From NCBI GenBank assembly GCA_944326815.1, contig CALVFI010000006.1:1-64000 (forward strand): a stretch of 64,000 nucleotides of DNA. Reading direction: 5' to 3'. Shown in pieces: positions 36,185 to 44,149 of the stretch. A model generated the notes under the pieces. The model made no database searches and was not told the origin of the DNA. It was given only the letters and a program-made list of their open reading frames with translations. The translations under genes were made by a program, and so were the position numbers. This stretch comes from an uncultured Rikenellaceae bacterium. Lineage in GTDB: Bacteria > Bacteroidota > Bacteroidia > Bacteroidales > Rikenellaceae. The first letter of the stretch is position 1. Each line of letters opens with the position of its first letter.

Positions 36185-37534
36185 TTAACGGGCGAATCGC
36201 AGGGCTTGTCCGCGAAACGAGCTGTCTACCATGCCGTCGCAGTAGACGATGCGGCCGTTGATGAGCGTATGGGTCACCCGATGGCGGAATGTCGTGCCCA
36301 GGAAGGGTGACCAGCCGCATTTGTAGAGGATATTCTCTTTCGAGACCCTCCAGGGCGACTGGGGATCGACGATGGCAATATCCGCATAAGCCCCTTCGCG
36401 TAGGAATCCCCGGTCGCATATGGCGAATCGGATTGCGGGTGCGTGACACATCTTCTCCACGACCTCTTCAACACTTAACACCCCCTGCAAAGCCAATTCC
36501 AACATGGCGACCAGAGAGTGCTGGAGCAGGGGACCTCCTGACGGACATTCCCAGTAGGGGCGTTGCTTCTCTTCCAGGGTGTGCGGTGCGTGGTCGGTCG
36601 CCACGACGTCTACCTTTCCGCTTGTCAGACCGGTGCGGAGAGCGTCACGGTCGGCGATGCTTTTGACTGCCGGATTCCATTTGATGAAGTTGCCTTTCGA
36701 GGCATAATCGGCATCGGAAAACCACAGGTGATGGACACAGACTTCGTTGGTGATTTTCTTTTCGGTTAATGGTTTGACGTCGAACAGGGATAGCTCGCGC
36801 GCTGTACTCAGGTGGAGAACATGCAGGTCGGATCCGTACTTGTCGGCCAGCTCTACGGCGTGGGCCGAAGAGCGGTAACACGCTTCGGCGCTACGGATTA
36901 GCGGGTGCATGGCCGGGGTTGTCCGATCGCCATATTGCTGTTTGTATTTCTCCATGGCGGCACGGATCATCGGCTCCGATTCGCAGTGGGTGGCGATTAA
37001 CGTGGGGCTCTCTGCAAAAATGGCCGAGAGGGTGCGTTCGTCATCGACCAACATGTTGCCCGTTGAGGATCCCATGAACAGTTTGACGCCGCATACGGTT
37101 TTCGGGTCGATTTTCGACAGATCTCTGACGTTGTCGTTCGTGGCGCCGAAATAGAACGAATAATTGGCCACGGAACTTTCGGCTGCTCGTTCGAATTTGT
37201 GTTCCAATGCATCGAGCGAGGTGGTGGGCGGTTTGGTATTGGGCATATCCATGAACGAGGTGACTCCTCCGGCCACTCCTGCGACGGATTCACTGTGTAT
37301 GTTGGCCTTGTAGGTAAGGCCCGGTTCCCGGAAATGGACCTGGTCGTCGATGACACCCGGCAGAATGAGTTTCCCTGTGGCGTCGATCCGTTCGCCGTAG
37401 AAGTGTTTTGAGAGTATCGAAGGAGAAACCCCTTCGCCTATGGCTGCGATTCGCTCGCCTTCGACGAGAATATAGCCCTTTGTTTTACGCCCTTCGTTGA
37501 CGATTGTGCCGCCCTCTATCAGAATATTTGCCAT
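36185..37534 (-). CDS. pyrC: dihydroorotase
   Basis: This 449-residue type I dihydroorotase has an amidohydrolase TIM barrel. Metal ligands are visible in order: HFR in DDQVHFREPG, the bridging-Lys region GVKLFMGSS, the His of ATHCESE, the His of VLHLST and the Asp of VVATDHAPH. It closes carbamoyl-aspartate to dihydroorotate in pyrimidine synthesis. pyrD, the next enzyme, is at 42912. It lies 12 bases after the glycosyltransferase gene and is co-transcribed with it. Confidence 0.93.
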   Translation of the reverse strand: MANILIEGGTIVNEGRKTKGYILVEGERIAAIGEGVSPSILSKHFYGERIDATGKLILPGVIDDQVHFREPGLTYKANIHSESVAGVAGGVTSFMDMPNTKPPTTSLDALEHKFERAAESSVANYSFYFGATNDNVRDLSKIDPKTVCGVKLFMGSSTGNMLVDDERTLSAIFAESPTLIATHCESEPMIRAAMEKYKQQYGDRTTPAMHPLIRSAEACYRSSAHAVELADKYGSDLHVLHLSTARELSLFDVKPLTEKKITNEVCVHHLWFSDADYASKGNFIKWNPAVKSIADRDALRTGLTSGKVDVVATDHAPHTLEEKQRPYWECPSGGPLLQHSLVAMLELALQGVLSVEEVVEKMCHAPAIRFAICDRGFLREGAYADIAIVDPQSPWRVSKENILYKCGWSPFLGTTFRHRVTHTLINGRIVYCDGMVDSSFRGQALRFAR

Positions 37535-37546
37535 TGCCGTTTTTTT

Positions 37547-38275
37547 TTAATGGACTCCGGAGCGCCCTTTGATTTCCCGGAGTCGAAGTTTCATGACGCC
37601 CCAGAATGCTTCGCCGAAGATGCCGCTGCTCATTTTCGAGGTGCCTTGCACCCGTTCCGTGAAGACGATCGACACCTCCTTGATTCGGAAACCGAGTCGC
37701 CATGCGGTATATTTCATTTCGATCTGAAAACCGTAGCCTTTCATCTGTACCGCATCGAGATCGATCGTCTCGAGTACGCGCCGCGAGTAGCAGACAAAAC
37801 CTGCCGTGGCATCGCGGACCAGCATGCGTGTGATGGTTCGTACGTAGAACGAAGCGTAATAGGACATCAGCAGCCGTCCCATGGGCCAGTTCACCACATT
37901 TACCCCCGTAATATAGCGAGACCCGACGACCAGATCTGCCCCCTCCAGTGCGGCTTCGTACAGGCGTACCAGATCGTCCGGGTTGTGCGAAAAATCGGCA
38001 TCCATTTCGAAGACATAGTCGTAACCCTGCTCCAGAGCCCATTTGAATCCGGTGAGATATGCGGTCCCCAGTCCCTGTTTGCCGCTCCGTTCGATCAGGT
38101 GCAGACGTTGGGGGTGGATGCTTTGCCGGGAGCGGACGATCGACGCGGTCCCGTCCGGTGAACCGTCGTCGATGATAAGCAGGTCGAACGGTTCGGGAAG
38201 GGAAAATACCTTATCGATCATCGCGGCGATATTCTCCTTCTCGTTATAGGTAGGTATGATTACGACTTTACGCAT
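37547..38275 (-). CDS. GT2 polyprenyl-phosphate mannosyltransferase-like (dolichyl-P-mannose synthase family)
   Basis: This 242-residue cytoplasmic GT2-family protein is very like DPM1 and bacterial polyprenol monophosphomannose synthases. It starts VVIIPTYNEKENI, has IIDDGSPDGT, the DxD-type EMDADFSHNPDDL and a late VSIVFTERVQGTSKMS. It lacks C-terminal membrane helices, so it is the soluble type. It should move a sugar, probably mannose from GDP-mannose, onto undecaprenyl phosphate for protein or glycan modification. The sugar is an inference. Confidence 0.88.
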   Translation of the reverse strand: MRKVVIIPTYNEKENIAAMIDKVFSLPEPFDLLIIDDGSPDGTASIVRSRQSIHPQRLHLIERSGKQGLGTAYLTGFKWALEQGYDYVFEMDADFSHNPDDLVRLYEAALEGADLVVGSRYITGVNVVNWPMGRLLMSYYASFYVRTITRMLVRDATAGFVCYSRRVLETIDLDAVQMKGYGFQIEMKYTAWRLGFRIKEVSIVFTERVQGTSKMSSGIFGEAFWGVMKLRLREIKGRSGVH

Positions 38276-38306
38276 GGTCCCGGAGTTTAACGTTCCATAA
38301 TCCGAA

Positions 38307-38314
38307 CAAATGTA
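38307..38314 (-). promoter_or_regulatory. -7 box (TACATTTG) of the glycosyltransferase-pyrC pair
   Basis: Fits TAnnTTTG on the minus strand, 31 bases before the glycosyltransferase ATG. Confidence 0.45.
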
Positions 38315-38340
38315 CTATTTTTACCGCAAAATACCTCATC

Positions 38341-39921
38341 ATGCCTAAAGAGATTTCGCTCGTCCTCTCGCCGAAGCAGGCTGCCGACAAGAATCTGTAC
38401 CTTCCTATTGCTGCACGCAAGGCGGGTATTTCTGTGTCGCAAATCGCTTTGGCGCGGGTTCTTAAACGTTCGATCGACGCCCGAGGCCGTCTGCCGAAAG
38501 TAAACCTTACCGTGCAGCTTTTTGTCGACCATGAACCGGAACCGGCTCCCGTACACTTTGACTATCCGGAGGTAAGCCGATGCCCCGAGGTGGTGATCGT
38601 GGGGGCGGGCCCTGCCGGGCTTTTTGCGGCGTTACGACTCATAGAACTCGGGTTCCGTCCCATTGTATTGGAGCGAGGCCGCGAGGTCTCTCCGCGTAAA
38701 GCGGATATTGCCCGTATTAACCGGGGCGGAGCGGTCGATCCTGATTCCAACTATGCCTTCGGAGAGGGCGGTGCGGGAACTTTCTCCGACGGGAAACTGT
38801 TTACACGCTCCAAAAAGCGCGGTGATTATAACAAGGCTTTGCAGACTCTGGTTTTCCACGGTGCCAATCCCGAGATATTGTATGATGCCCATCCTCATAT
38901 CGGTACGGATAAGTTGCCGGGAGTGATTGCCCGTATTCGGCAGACGATTCTTGCCTGTGGCGGTCGTTTTGTCTTCGGCGTCCGGATGACCGATCTCATC
39001 GTGCGTGATGGCCGGGCCTGTGGAATCTGCTGCCGACGGACAGACGCGTCGGATAGCTTCCAGGAGGAGCGGATCGAAGGAGTTGCTGTCGTGTTGGCTA
39101 CGGGGCATTCCGCCCGGGATATTTACGAACTGCTCTATCGTCGTGGCGTGCGCGTGGAGGCGAAACCTTATGCCATGGGGCTCAGAATCGAGCACCCGCA
39201 GGCCTTGATTGACCGCATTCAGTATCATATGCCTGAGCGGGGCGAGTACCTTCCTGCGGCAGCCTATTCGCTTGTGGCTCAGGTGGGAGGAAGGGGTGTC
39301 TACTCGTTCTGTATGTGCCCGGGAGGATTTATTGTCCCGGCCATGACGGATGCCGCCGAGAGTGTGGTGAATGGAATGTCTCCTTCGGGACGCAATTCGG
39401 TCTATGCCAATTCGGCGATTGTGACCGAGGTGCGTGAATCCGATTATGGTTTTCTTCGCGAACAATACGGAGAGCTGGCCGGATTGGAGTTCCAACGCCG
39501 ATTTGAGTATGCGGCCCGGGAACAGGGTGCTCCGCGGCAGGTGGCTCCGGCCCAGCGGGTAGGGGATTTTATCGCTGGACGGCATTCGCAGACCTTGCCG
39601 AGAAGTTCTTACGTGCCGGGGGTTGCCTCTTCCGATCTGCACGGTTGGATGCCTCCCTTCATCGCGACATCTCTGCGGGAGGGAATCGCTCTTTTCGGGC
39701 GGAAGATGCGTGGCTTTGTGACCAACGAGGCGCTGTTGATTGGAGTGGAGTCGCGGACTTCCACGCCGGTGCGTATTCCGCGCGACCCTGTGACGTTGCA
39801 GCATGTAGAGATTGCCGGACTCTACCCGGCCGGTGAGGGAGCCGGTTATGCCGGGGGAATCATCTCGGCGGCACTCGACGGGGAGCAGATTGCCGAGGCC
39901 ATCGCTACAGCAGTGAAATAA
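38341..39921 (+). CDS. FAD-dependent oxidoreductase, COG2509 type
   Basis: This 526-residue flavoprotein has an N-terminal cap of about 80 residues (MPKEISLVLSPKQAADKN). The FAD dinucleotide motif VVIVGAGPAGLFAALRL (about 82-98) follows, and GRKADIARINRGG-like and NYAFGEGGAGTFSDGKL segments are typical of this uncharacterised dehydrogenase family. The second GG motif is EGAGYAGGIISAALDG near the C-terminus. The substrate and electron acceptor are unknown. It is transcribed alone and ends only 6 bases from the end of the converging terminase gene, with no terminator hairpin seen between them. Confidence 0.85.
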   Translation: MPKEISLVLSPKQAADKNLYLPIAARKAGISVSQIALARVLKRSIDARGRLPKVNLTVQLFVDHEPEPAPVHFDYPEVSRCPEVVIVGAGPAGLFAALRLIELGFRPIVLERGREVSPRKADIARINRGGAVDPDSNYAFGEGGAGTFSDGKLFTRSKKRGDYNKALQTLVFHGANPEILYDAHPHIGTDKLPGVIARIRQTILACGGRFVFGVRMTDLIVRDGRACGICCRRTDASDSFQEERIEGVAVVLATGHSARDIYELLYRRGVRVEAKPYAMGLRIEHPQALIDRIQYHMPERGEYLPAAAYSLVAQVGGRGVYSFCMCPGGFIVPAMTDAAESVVNGMSPSGRNSVYANSAIVTEVRESDYGFLREQYGELAGLEFQRRFEYAAREQGAPRQVAPAQRVGDFIAGRHSQTLPRSSYVPGVASSDLHGWMPPFIATSLREGIALFGRKMRGFVTNEALLIGVESRTSTPVRIPRDPVTLQHVEIAGLYPAGEGAGYAGGIISAALDGEQIAEAIATAVK

Positions 39922-39927
39922 AGTATC

Positions 39928-41448
39928 TTAGCAGTAGGCGTAACGTTGGATGCGCTTGGAGTGTTGTGCGACCACTTCGCGCTCGACGATGCCGGTCAGG
40001 ACGTCCGGGGCGTCATGCCATCGATTGCTGCGAAACAGGCGTCGGTAATTGACGATGTGCGCATGGAATTCGTCCCATCTCTGCGCCCAGTCGACCGGCA
40101 TCCGCAGGTATTGCAGCACCGTGGCCGAGTTTGATAGGATACGGGCCTCTTTGTTGCCGTTTTGGTGGAACCATTCGACCTTGGTGAGCGGTGCCAGCCG
40201 GGCGATGGCGCGTGCGAAACCACGTCCGCCGTTGTTGCTCTCCACGGCGGCCATGCGGGTCTGATTCCGGGTCAGCAGGTCGGCTACGAGTCCTTCCGTG
40301 ACCTCCATCCCTTCGCGTGAGTAGACGATGTCGGTGATGTATATCAATCCGTCGCGTCCTACGTCGTAGCACACCGAACAGAGGTAGTCGTCTCCCAGAT
40401 CGGCCGTATCGGTGTAGTTGCCTTTCCTGACTGGGTCGGGACAAGGTATGTCGTAGGTTTGGAACCGATTGCCGTAAAGCAAACCCTCTTCCGGTGACGG
40501 ATGCCCCTGGTAGAGGCAGTTGAAACGGAAAGCATCCAGTTTCCTCTTCTCCAGGAGCAGTTCCTGGCTGTGCCGCTCCGGCCAGAGCGCGGAGCCTGCA
40601 CTGCGCGGGTCGACCTCCGTGGGTGCTCCCTCTTTCAGCGCTTCAAAGTTCACGACCAACCATTGCTTGGAGGGCGATAACTCTTCGATTTGGCTCCAGC
40701 GTTCGAGTTGCAGGGCACTTTCCCTCTCCAATAGTGTTCCTATCAGATCCTCCGCATGCCAGCGGGTAAAGACGATCAGCTCCGAAGAGTCGTTGTGCAT
40801 ACGTGTCCGTACTACCGAGGTATACCACTCCCAGCAGTTTTCCCGGACAATGGGTGAATTGGCCTCCATGGCATCTTTGTAGAGATCGTCGAGGATGAAA
40901 ATATCCACGTCGTTGCCTGTGAGTGACCCTTCCCGTCCGACAGCCAGCAACTCTCCCTGATGGCCGACGATATCGGCCTGGGTGGCAGTACGTACATATT
41001 CCGATCGCGAAGAGGCGCTTTTCAGGGTGGTTTCCGGAAAAATCGCGGCATAGGCTTCCGAGTCGATGACTCGTTGTGTTCGGCGGTTGAACCGTGATGC
41101 GAGCGAGACATTGTAGGACGCTACGGCAATCTTCAGGTCGGGATTGCGGCCAAGCAGATAGGCCGGCAACAGCACGGATGCTCCGAGCGACTTGCCGTGC
41201 TGGGGCGGTACGGAGATGATCAGTTTGCGGATGTCTCCTCGTGCGAAATGGTCCAGAATGCGGTAATAGACCTCGTGGAAGGGTGTCAGTTTGAGTGACG
41301 GATATACGGCCGTTGCAAAAGCTGTAAATGAAGAGGCTGCTTCTGCCGTTTTCTTTTGACTTTGTCGTCTGCCCTTTTTTTTGTTGTCTTGGGGTGGTAT
41401 TTCGACGTCGTTGTCTCTTTTTTTTCTCGTGGTTGTTTTGTCTTGCAT
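39928..41448 (-). CDS. phage terminase large subunit (TerL), solitary
   Basis: This 506-residue protein looks complete. After a Lys-rich N-terminus (about 1-35) comes the packaging ATPase: Walker A SVPPQHGKS (79-87), Walker B VDIFILDD (181-188) and the coupling motif FTRWHAEDL (227-235). A RNase H-like nuclease domain follows, with candidate acidic residues D350/D354, E403 (VESNNGG) and D482 (WHDAPDVL). In phages TerL pumps DNA into the capsid and cuts it at the end. No small terminase, portal, protease, capsid or tail gene is nearby. The gene appears undamaged, which argues for selection or recent arrival. A terminator-like hairpin stands just before its start codon. Confidence 0.88.
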   Translation of the reverse strand: MQDKTTTRKKRDNDVEIPPQDNKKKGRRQSQKKTAEAASSFTAFATAVYPSLKLTPFHEVYYRILDHFARGDIRKLIISVPPQHGKSLGASVLLPAYLLGRNPDLKIAVASYNVSLASRFNRRTQRVIDSEAYAAIFPETTLKSASSRSEYVRTATQADIVGHQGELLAVGREGSLTGNDVDIFILDDLYKDAMEANSPIVRENCWEWYTSVVRTRMHNDSSELIVFTRWHAEDLIGTLLERESALQLERWSQIEELSPSKQWLVVNFEALKEGAPTEVDPRSAGSALWPERHSQELLLEKRKLDAFRFNCLYQGHPSPEEGLLYGNRFQTYDIPCPDPVRKGNYTDTADLGDDYLCSVCYDVGRDGLIYITDIVYSREGMEVTEGLVADLLTRNQTRMAAVESNNGGRGFARAIARLAPLTKVEWFHQNGNKEARILSNSATVLQYLRMPVDWAQRWDEFHAHIVNYRRLFRSNRWHDAPDVLTGIVEREVVAQHSKRIQRYAYC

Positions 41449-41623
41449 AGAGAGGTTAAAAAAGGAAGCAACCCGGGAGGATTGCTTCGTTCAAATAAGA
41501 TAATTGATTGGTGGACACATATTGTTCTGCGGATGGGCGTCCCCGGCGGGCTGTGCAGAATGATGACACGATGGCGGGCGTCCCCGTTCGGGAGGGTAGT
41601 GTGATATCGTGTCTGTGTCCGGG
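41449..41623 (-). other. non-coding gap between the 98-residue gene and terL
   Basis: This 175-base gap holds two copies of an 11-mer GGGCGTCCCCG (41535-41545 and 41576-41586) and the hairpin described next. No small-terminase reading frame is found. Confidence 0.5.
41458..41488 (-). terminator. terminator-like hairpin immediately upstream of terL
   Basis: On the minus strand, GAAGCAA (41488-41482) and TTGCTTC (41471-41465) form a 7-bp stem with a 10-base loop, followed closely by six T (41463-41458). The T-run ends nine bases before the terL ATG. It could stop transcripts from the 98-residue gene before terL or act as a regulated attenuator. Confidence 0.6.
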
Positions 41624-41920
41624 TCAGAGCAGATAGTCTCTGAATTCGCGCCAACTGAAATCATTCATGACCGGACCGTTCGCCTGAATGACTTCGTATT
41701 CCCACCATATGGGGACGATGTCTCGAATGCGGGTGGCGTTGTGAGTCATGTCGGTAGGGTCGTCGAGCGGTTCCCGGTAGATGATTAATGTGACGTATAG
41801 CGTAGAGTAGAATTCATCGGTATCATATTCGATGGTGCCGTTGAAGTAGTCGTTGTTGCCGATGGCTTCGAGTACCAATTGGGCAAGTTGCCGGTAGATG
41901 TTGTCGTTGATGGTAAGCAT
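41624..41920 (-). CDS. hypothetical protein, 98 residues, upstream of terL
   Basis: I do not recognise a family. The 98-residue product is acidic, with many Asp, Asn and Tyr/Trp residues, begins MLTINDNIYRQLAQLVLEAI and ends FSWREFRDYLL. It has no signal peptide, membrane segment or Cys pair. Helical ends and a beta-rich middle (YSTLYVTLIIYRE) are likely. It lies between terL and the divergent repressor, and a leftward -7 box (42068-42061) could drive it with a leader of about 130 bases. A phage-derived role, such as a terminase partner or an inhibitor, is only a guess. Confidence 0.65.
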   Translation of the reverse strand: MLTINDNIYRQLAQLVLEAIGNNDYFNGTIEYDTDEFYSTLYVTLIIYREPLDDPTDMTHNATRIRDIVPIWWEYEVIQANGPVMNDFSWREFRDYLL

Positions 41921-42133
41921 AATTCGGGGAAGTTTTGCGTAAAAATAAAAAGGAAGCGCTACCTATGTTTTATATAATTTCTAAATTGAAACTTTCGATG
42001 TTTAGAATTTTTCGCCTCCTCTTTTATGAAATAATAAATAAATTCTTTAACTTTGTTGGACAAAGATAGGTTAAAAAATTTAATGTAGTACAATTTTTGA
42101 ACAAAAAAGCATATCAGAAAAATTGATAGAAAA
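41921..42133. other. AT-rich divergent control region of the repressor/terL island
   Basis: This 213-base region is much more AT-rich than the flanks. It contains the overlapping promoter pair at 42048-42068. No further gene is seen in it. Confidence 0.6.
42048..42068. promoter_or_regulatory. overlapping divergent -7 boxes forming one palindrome
   Basis: TAACTTTG (42048-42055, plus) and TATCTTTG (42068-42061, minus) both fit TAnnTTTG. They are separated by five bases, TTGGA. Together they form a 21-base interrupted palindrome with the perfect core CTTTGT-TGG-ACAAAG. Each predicted transcription start falls in or beside the opposite -7 box, so the two promoters exclude each other. A dimeric repressor bound here would block both. 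Confidence 0.6.
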
Positions 42134-42808
42134 ATGGTTGGAGAACGGTTGAGATTGATACGCAAACAGTTGTCTATTACTCAAGAGGCTTTGGCTCAGA
42201 TTTTCGGTGTGGGTAAAAGTGCTTTGTCGATGATTGAAACGGGTCGGGCCGCCTTGTCGGAGCGGAACAAGAATATTCTGGTTCAAGAATTGAATGTCAA
42301 TCCGGAGTGGCTCGATACAGGTCGGGGGGAGATGTTCAATGCTCCTCCGGATATTGATCGTTATCTTCGTCGCACGGACAATACGGTTCCTTTGCAAAGC
42401 GTACCATTGTATGATTTGGAGTGTACGGCGGGATTGGTACCTTTGTTCCGCGACCAACAGGGGTACAAACCGGTGGATTATATCCATATTCCCAATCTGC
42501 CGCGCTGTGACGGAGCGATCTACGTGGTGGGAGATAGCATGTATCCACTGCTTAAAAGCGGAGACATTGTTCTTTACAAACAGTTGCACGACATTCGTGA
42601 TATTTTCTGGGGGGATATGTATTTGCTCTCGATCGATATCGACGGCGAGGAGTTCATTACGGTGAAGTATGTCCAGAAATCCGATCAGAACGGTTGCGTG
42701 AAGTTGGTGAGCCAGAATCCGCATCACGCGGATAAAGAGGTTGATATTGCCAAAATCCGGGCGATTGCCTTTGTCAAAGCCAGCATCCGAATGAACTCTA
42801 TTCGTTAA
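42134..42808 (+). CDS. CI/LexA-like repressor: XRE HTH plus S24 peptidase
   Basis: This 224-residue protein has an XRE-type helix-turn-helix (about 3-60, LRLIRKQLSITQEALAQIFGVGKSALSMIETGR). A linker and an S24 self-cleaving peptidase domain (about 85-218) follow. The Ser/Lys dyad is S135 (VVGDSMYP) and K178 (FITVKYVQK). An Ala-Gly pair at 99-100 (CTAGLVP) is at the right distance for the self-cleavage site. Such repressors keep phage genes silent until RecA-triggered cleavage after DNA damage. It is divergent from the 98-residue gene and terL and is most likely their regulator. pyrD follows 103 bases downstream with its own promoters. Confidence 0.88.
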   Translation: MVGERLRLIRKQLSITQEALAQIFGVGKSALSMIETGRAALSERNKNILVQELNVNPEWLDTGRGEMFNAPPDIDRYLRRTDNTVPLQSVPLYDLECTAGLVPLFRDQQGYKPVDYIHIPNLPRCDGAIYVVGDSMYPLLKSGDIVLYKQLHDIRDIFWGDMYLLSIDIDGEEFITVKYVQKSDQNGCVKLVSQNPHHADKEVDIAKIRAIAFVKASIRMNSIR

Positions 42809-42846
42809 GAGTGCGCTGCTTTTGAATTGTGGATTCGATATTTCAC

Positions 42847-42894
42847 TATATTTGCAGAAAATTTGTATTTTGTATCTTTGTGGAGTTTCTGCAA
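42847..42894 (+). promoter_or_regulatory. pyrD promoter region with flanking inverted repeat
   Basis: Two -7-like boxes lie in tandem: TATATTTG (42847-42854) and TATCTTTG (42873-42880). A perfect 9-bp inverted repeat, TTGCAGAAA (42852-42860) and TTTCTGCAA (42886-42894), encloses the second box. It may be an operator or a leader hairpin; the spacing fits either. Confidence 0.5.
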
Positions 42895-42911
42895 TCAGCA
42901 ACTGACCCGAA

Positions 42912-44000
42912 ATGTACAAGACTATCTTACGCCCCATCCTGTTCCGTTTTCCTCCGGAGACCATTCACCGGCTTATTATGACTTGTCTCAAAATCGGTGG
43001 TAAGATTCCCGGAGGGCGCGCACTAATTCGTTCATTGTGTACCTATCGACACCCGTCACTGGAACGGGAGGTGTTCGGTATGCGTTTTCCTAACCCTATC
43101 GGACTGGCTGCCGGATTTGATAAGAATGCAGAAGCCTATGACGATATTTCGGCGCTGGGCTTTGGTTTCGTAGAGGTAGGGACCGTAACCCCGAAACCCC
43201 AACCCGGCAATCCACGGCCGCGGCTGTTCCGTTTGCCGGCCGATCAGGCGCTTATCAACCGTATGGGATTCAACAATCACGGCGTAGAGAATATGCAGAG
43301 AAATTTGCGAGGCCGCGACCGCAGGACGATTGTGGGTTGCAACCTCGGTAAAAACACCCTCACTCCCAATGAGGAGGCTCCGGCAGACTATCTGCGGATT
43401 TTTCGCTGTTTGTATGAATATGTCGACTATTTTGTGGTCAATGTCAGTTGCCCGAATGTGAAGAACATCACGGCGCTTCAGAATCGAGAGAGTTTGTATG
43501 AGATACTTCAAGGCTTGTTTGATTTTCGTCGCGGACAAAACCAGTATCGCCCGATTCTGATTAAGATCTCACCGGATCTCGATTTTGAACAACTCGATGA
43601 CATGATCGCTATCCTGAAAGAGACTCCGCTGGATGGTATCGTAGCCACCAATACCACCACTTCGCGTGCCGGACTTCAGACCAATAAAAAGACGGTGAAT
43701 GCCATCGGGAATGGGGGATTGAGCGGAGCACCGCTCACTGCACGGTCGTTAGAGGTCATTCGATATGTGCATGAAAAGACCGAAGGACGCTATCCGATTA
43801 TTGGCGTGGGAGGTATCATGACGCCTGAGGATGCCTGCAATATGCTGGATGCCGGAGCCAGTCTGGTTCAGGTTTATACGGGATTCATCTATAATGGTCC
43901 TGCATTTGTGAAGCGTATCTGCAAATTGCTGCGTCAACGGGCAGAGGGACCGACGGTACCTGTTTCGGAAAAGCCGACGGAAACGTCCGATCAGAAATAG
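42912..44000 (+). CDS. pyrD: dihydroorotate dehydrogenase (quinone), class 2
   Basis: This 362-residue protein has the N-terminal membrane-association helices of class 2 enzymes (MYKTILRPILFRFPPETIHRLIM). The FMN barrel has NPIGLAAGFDKNAEA, LINRMGFNNHG, the catalytic-Ser segment VVNVSCPNVKN, and the FMN phosphate site IIGVGGIMTPEDA with VQVYTGFIYNGP. It oxidises dihydroorotate to orotate with a membrane quinone. The tail after residue 345 is polar and variable. It complements pyrC at 36185. A strong terminator follows 7 bases after the stop. Confidence 0.96.
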   Translation: MYKTILRPILFRFPPETIHRLIMTCLKIGGKIPGGRALIRSLCTYRHPSLEREVFGMRFPNPIGLAAGFDKNAEAYDDISALGFGFVEVGTVTPKPQPGNPRPRLFRLPADQALINRMGFNNHGVENMQRNLRGRDRRTIVGCNLGKNTLTPNEEAPADYLRIFRCLYEYVDYFVVNVSCPNVKNITALQNRESLYEILQGLFDFRRGQNQYRPILIKISPDLDFEQLDDMIAILKETPLDGIVATNTTTSRAGLQTNKKTVNAIGNGGLSGAPLTARSLEVIRYVHEKTEGRYPIIGVGGIMTPEDACNMLDAGASLVQVYTGFIYNGPAFVKRICKLLRQRAEGPTVPVSEKPTETSDQK

Positions 44001-44007
44001 ATACACG

Positions 44008-44028
44008 GCGGCCAAGAGCCGCTTTTTT
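44008..44028 (+). terminator. intrinsic terminator of pyrD
   Basis: GCGGC and GCCGC form a 5-bp GC stem with a CAAGA loop, followed directly by six T. Confidence 0.8.
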
Positions 44029-44149
44029 CTTGGTTGCTTAGTGAGGTCCTAAAAAAACAGCGGATTCCTAACGCGTTTAAAACCAAGGGAGACGAAAAAA
44101 GATCAACGAAATATCGAATTATTTCAAGACAATAAATCAAGGAGAGGAG

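Noticed and set aside
38632..39804. 390-residue open frame antisense to the COG2509 flavoprotein
   Set aside because: Shadow of a well-supported gene without a domain of its own.
41286..41654. 122-residue open frame (minus) bridging the 98-residue gene and terL, considered as a small terminase
   Set aside because: It overlaps the N-terminus of terL in another frame, is basic low-complexity and has no helix-turn-helix pattern.
41959..42165. 68-residue open frame (minus) in the divergent control region
   Set aside because: It overlaps the promoter palindrome and the repressor start; the composition reflects AT-rich DNA.
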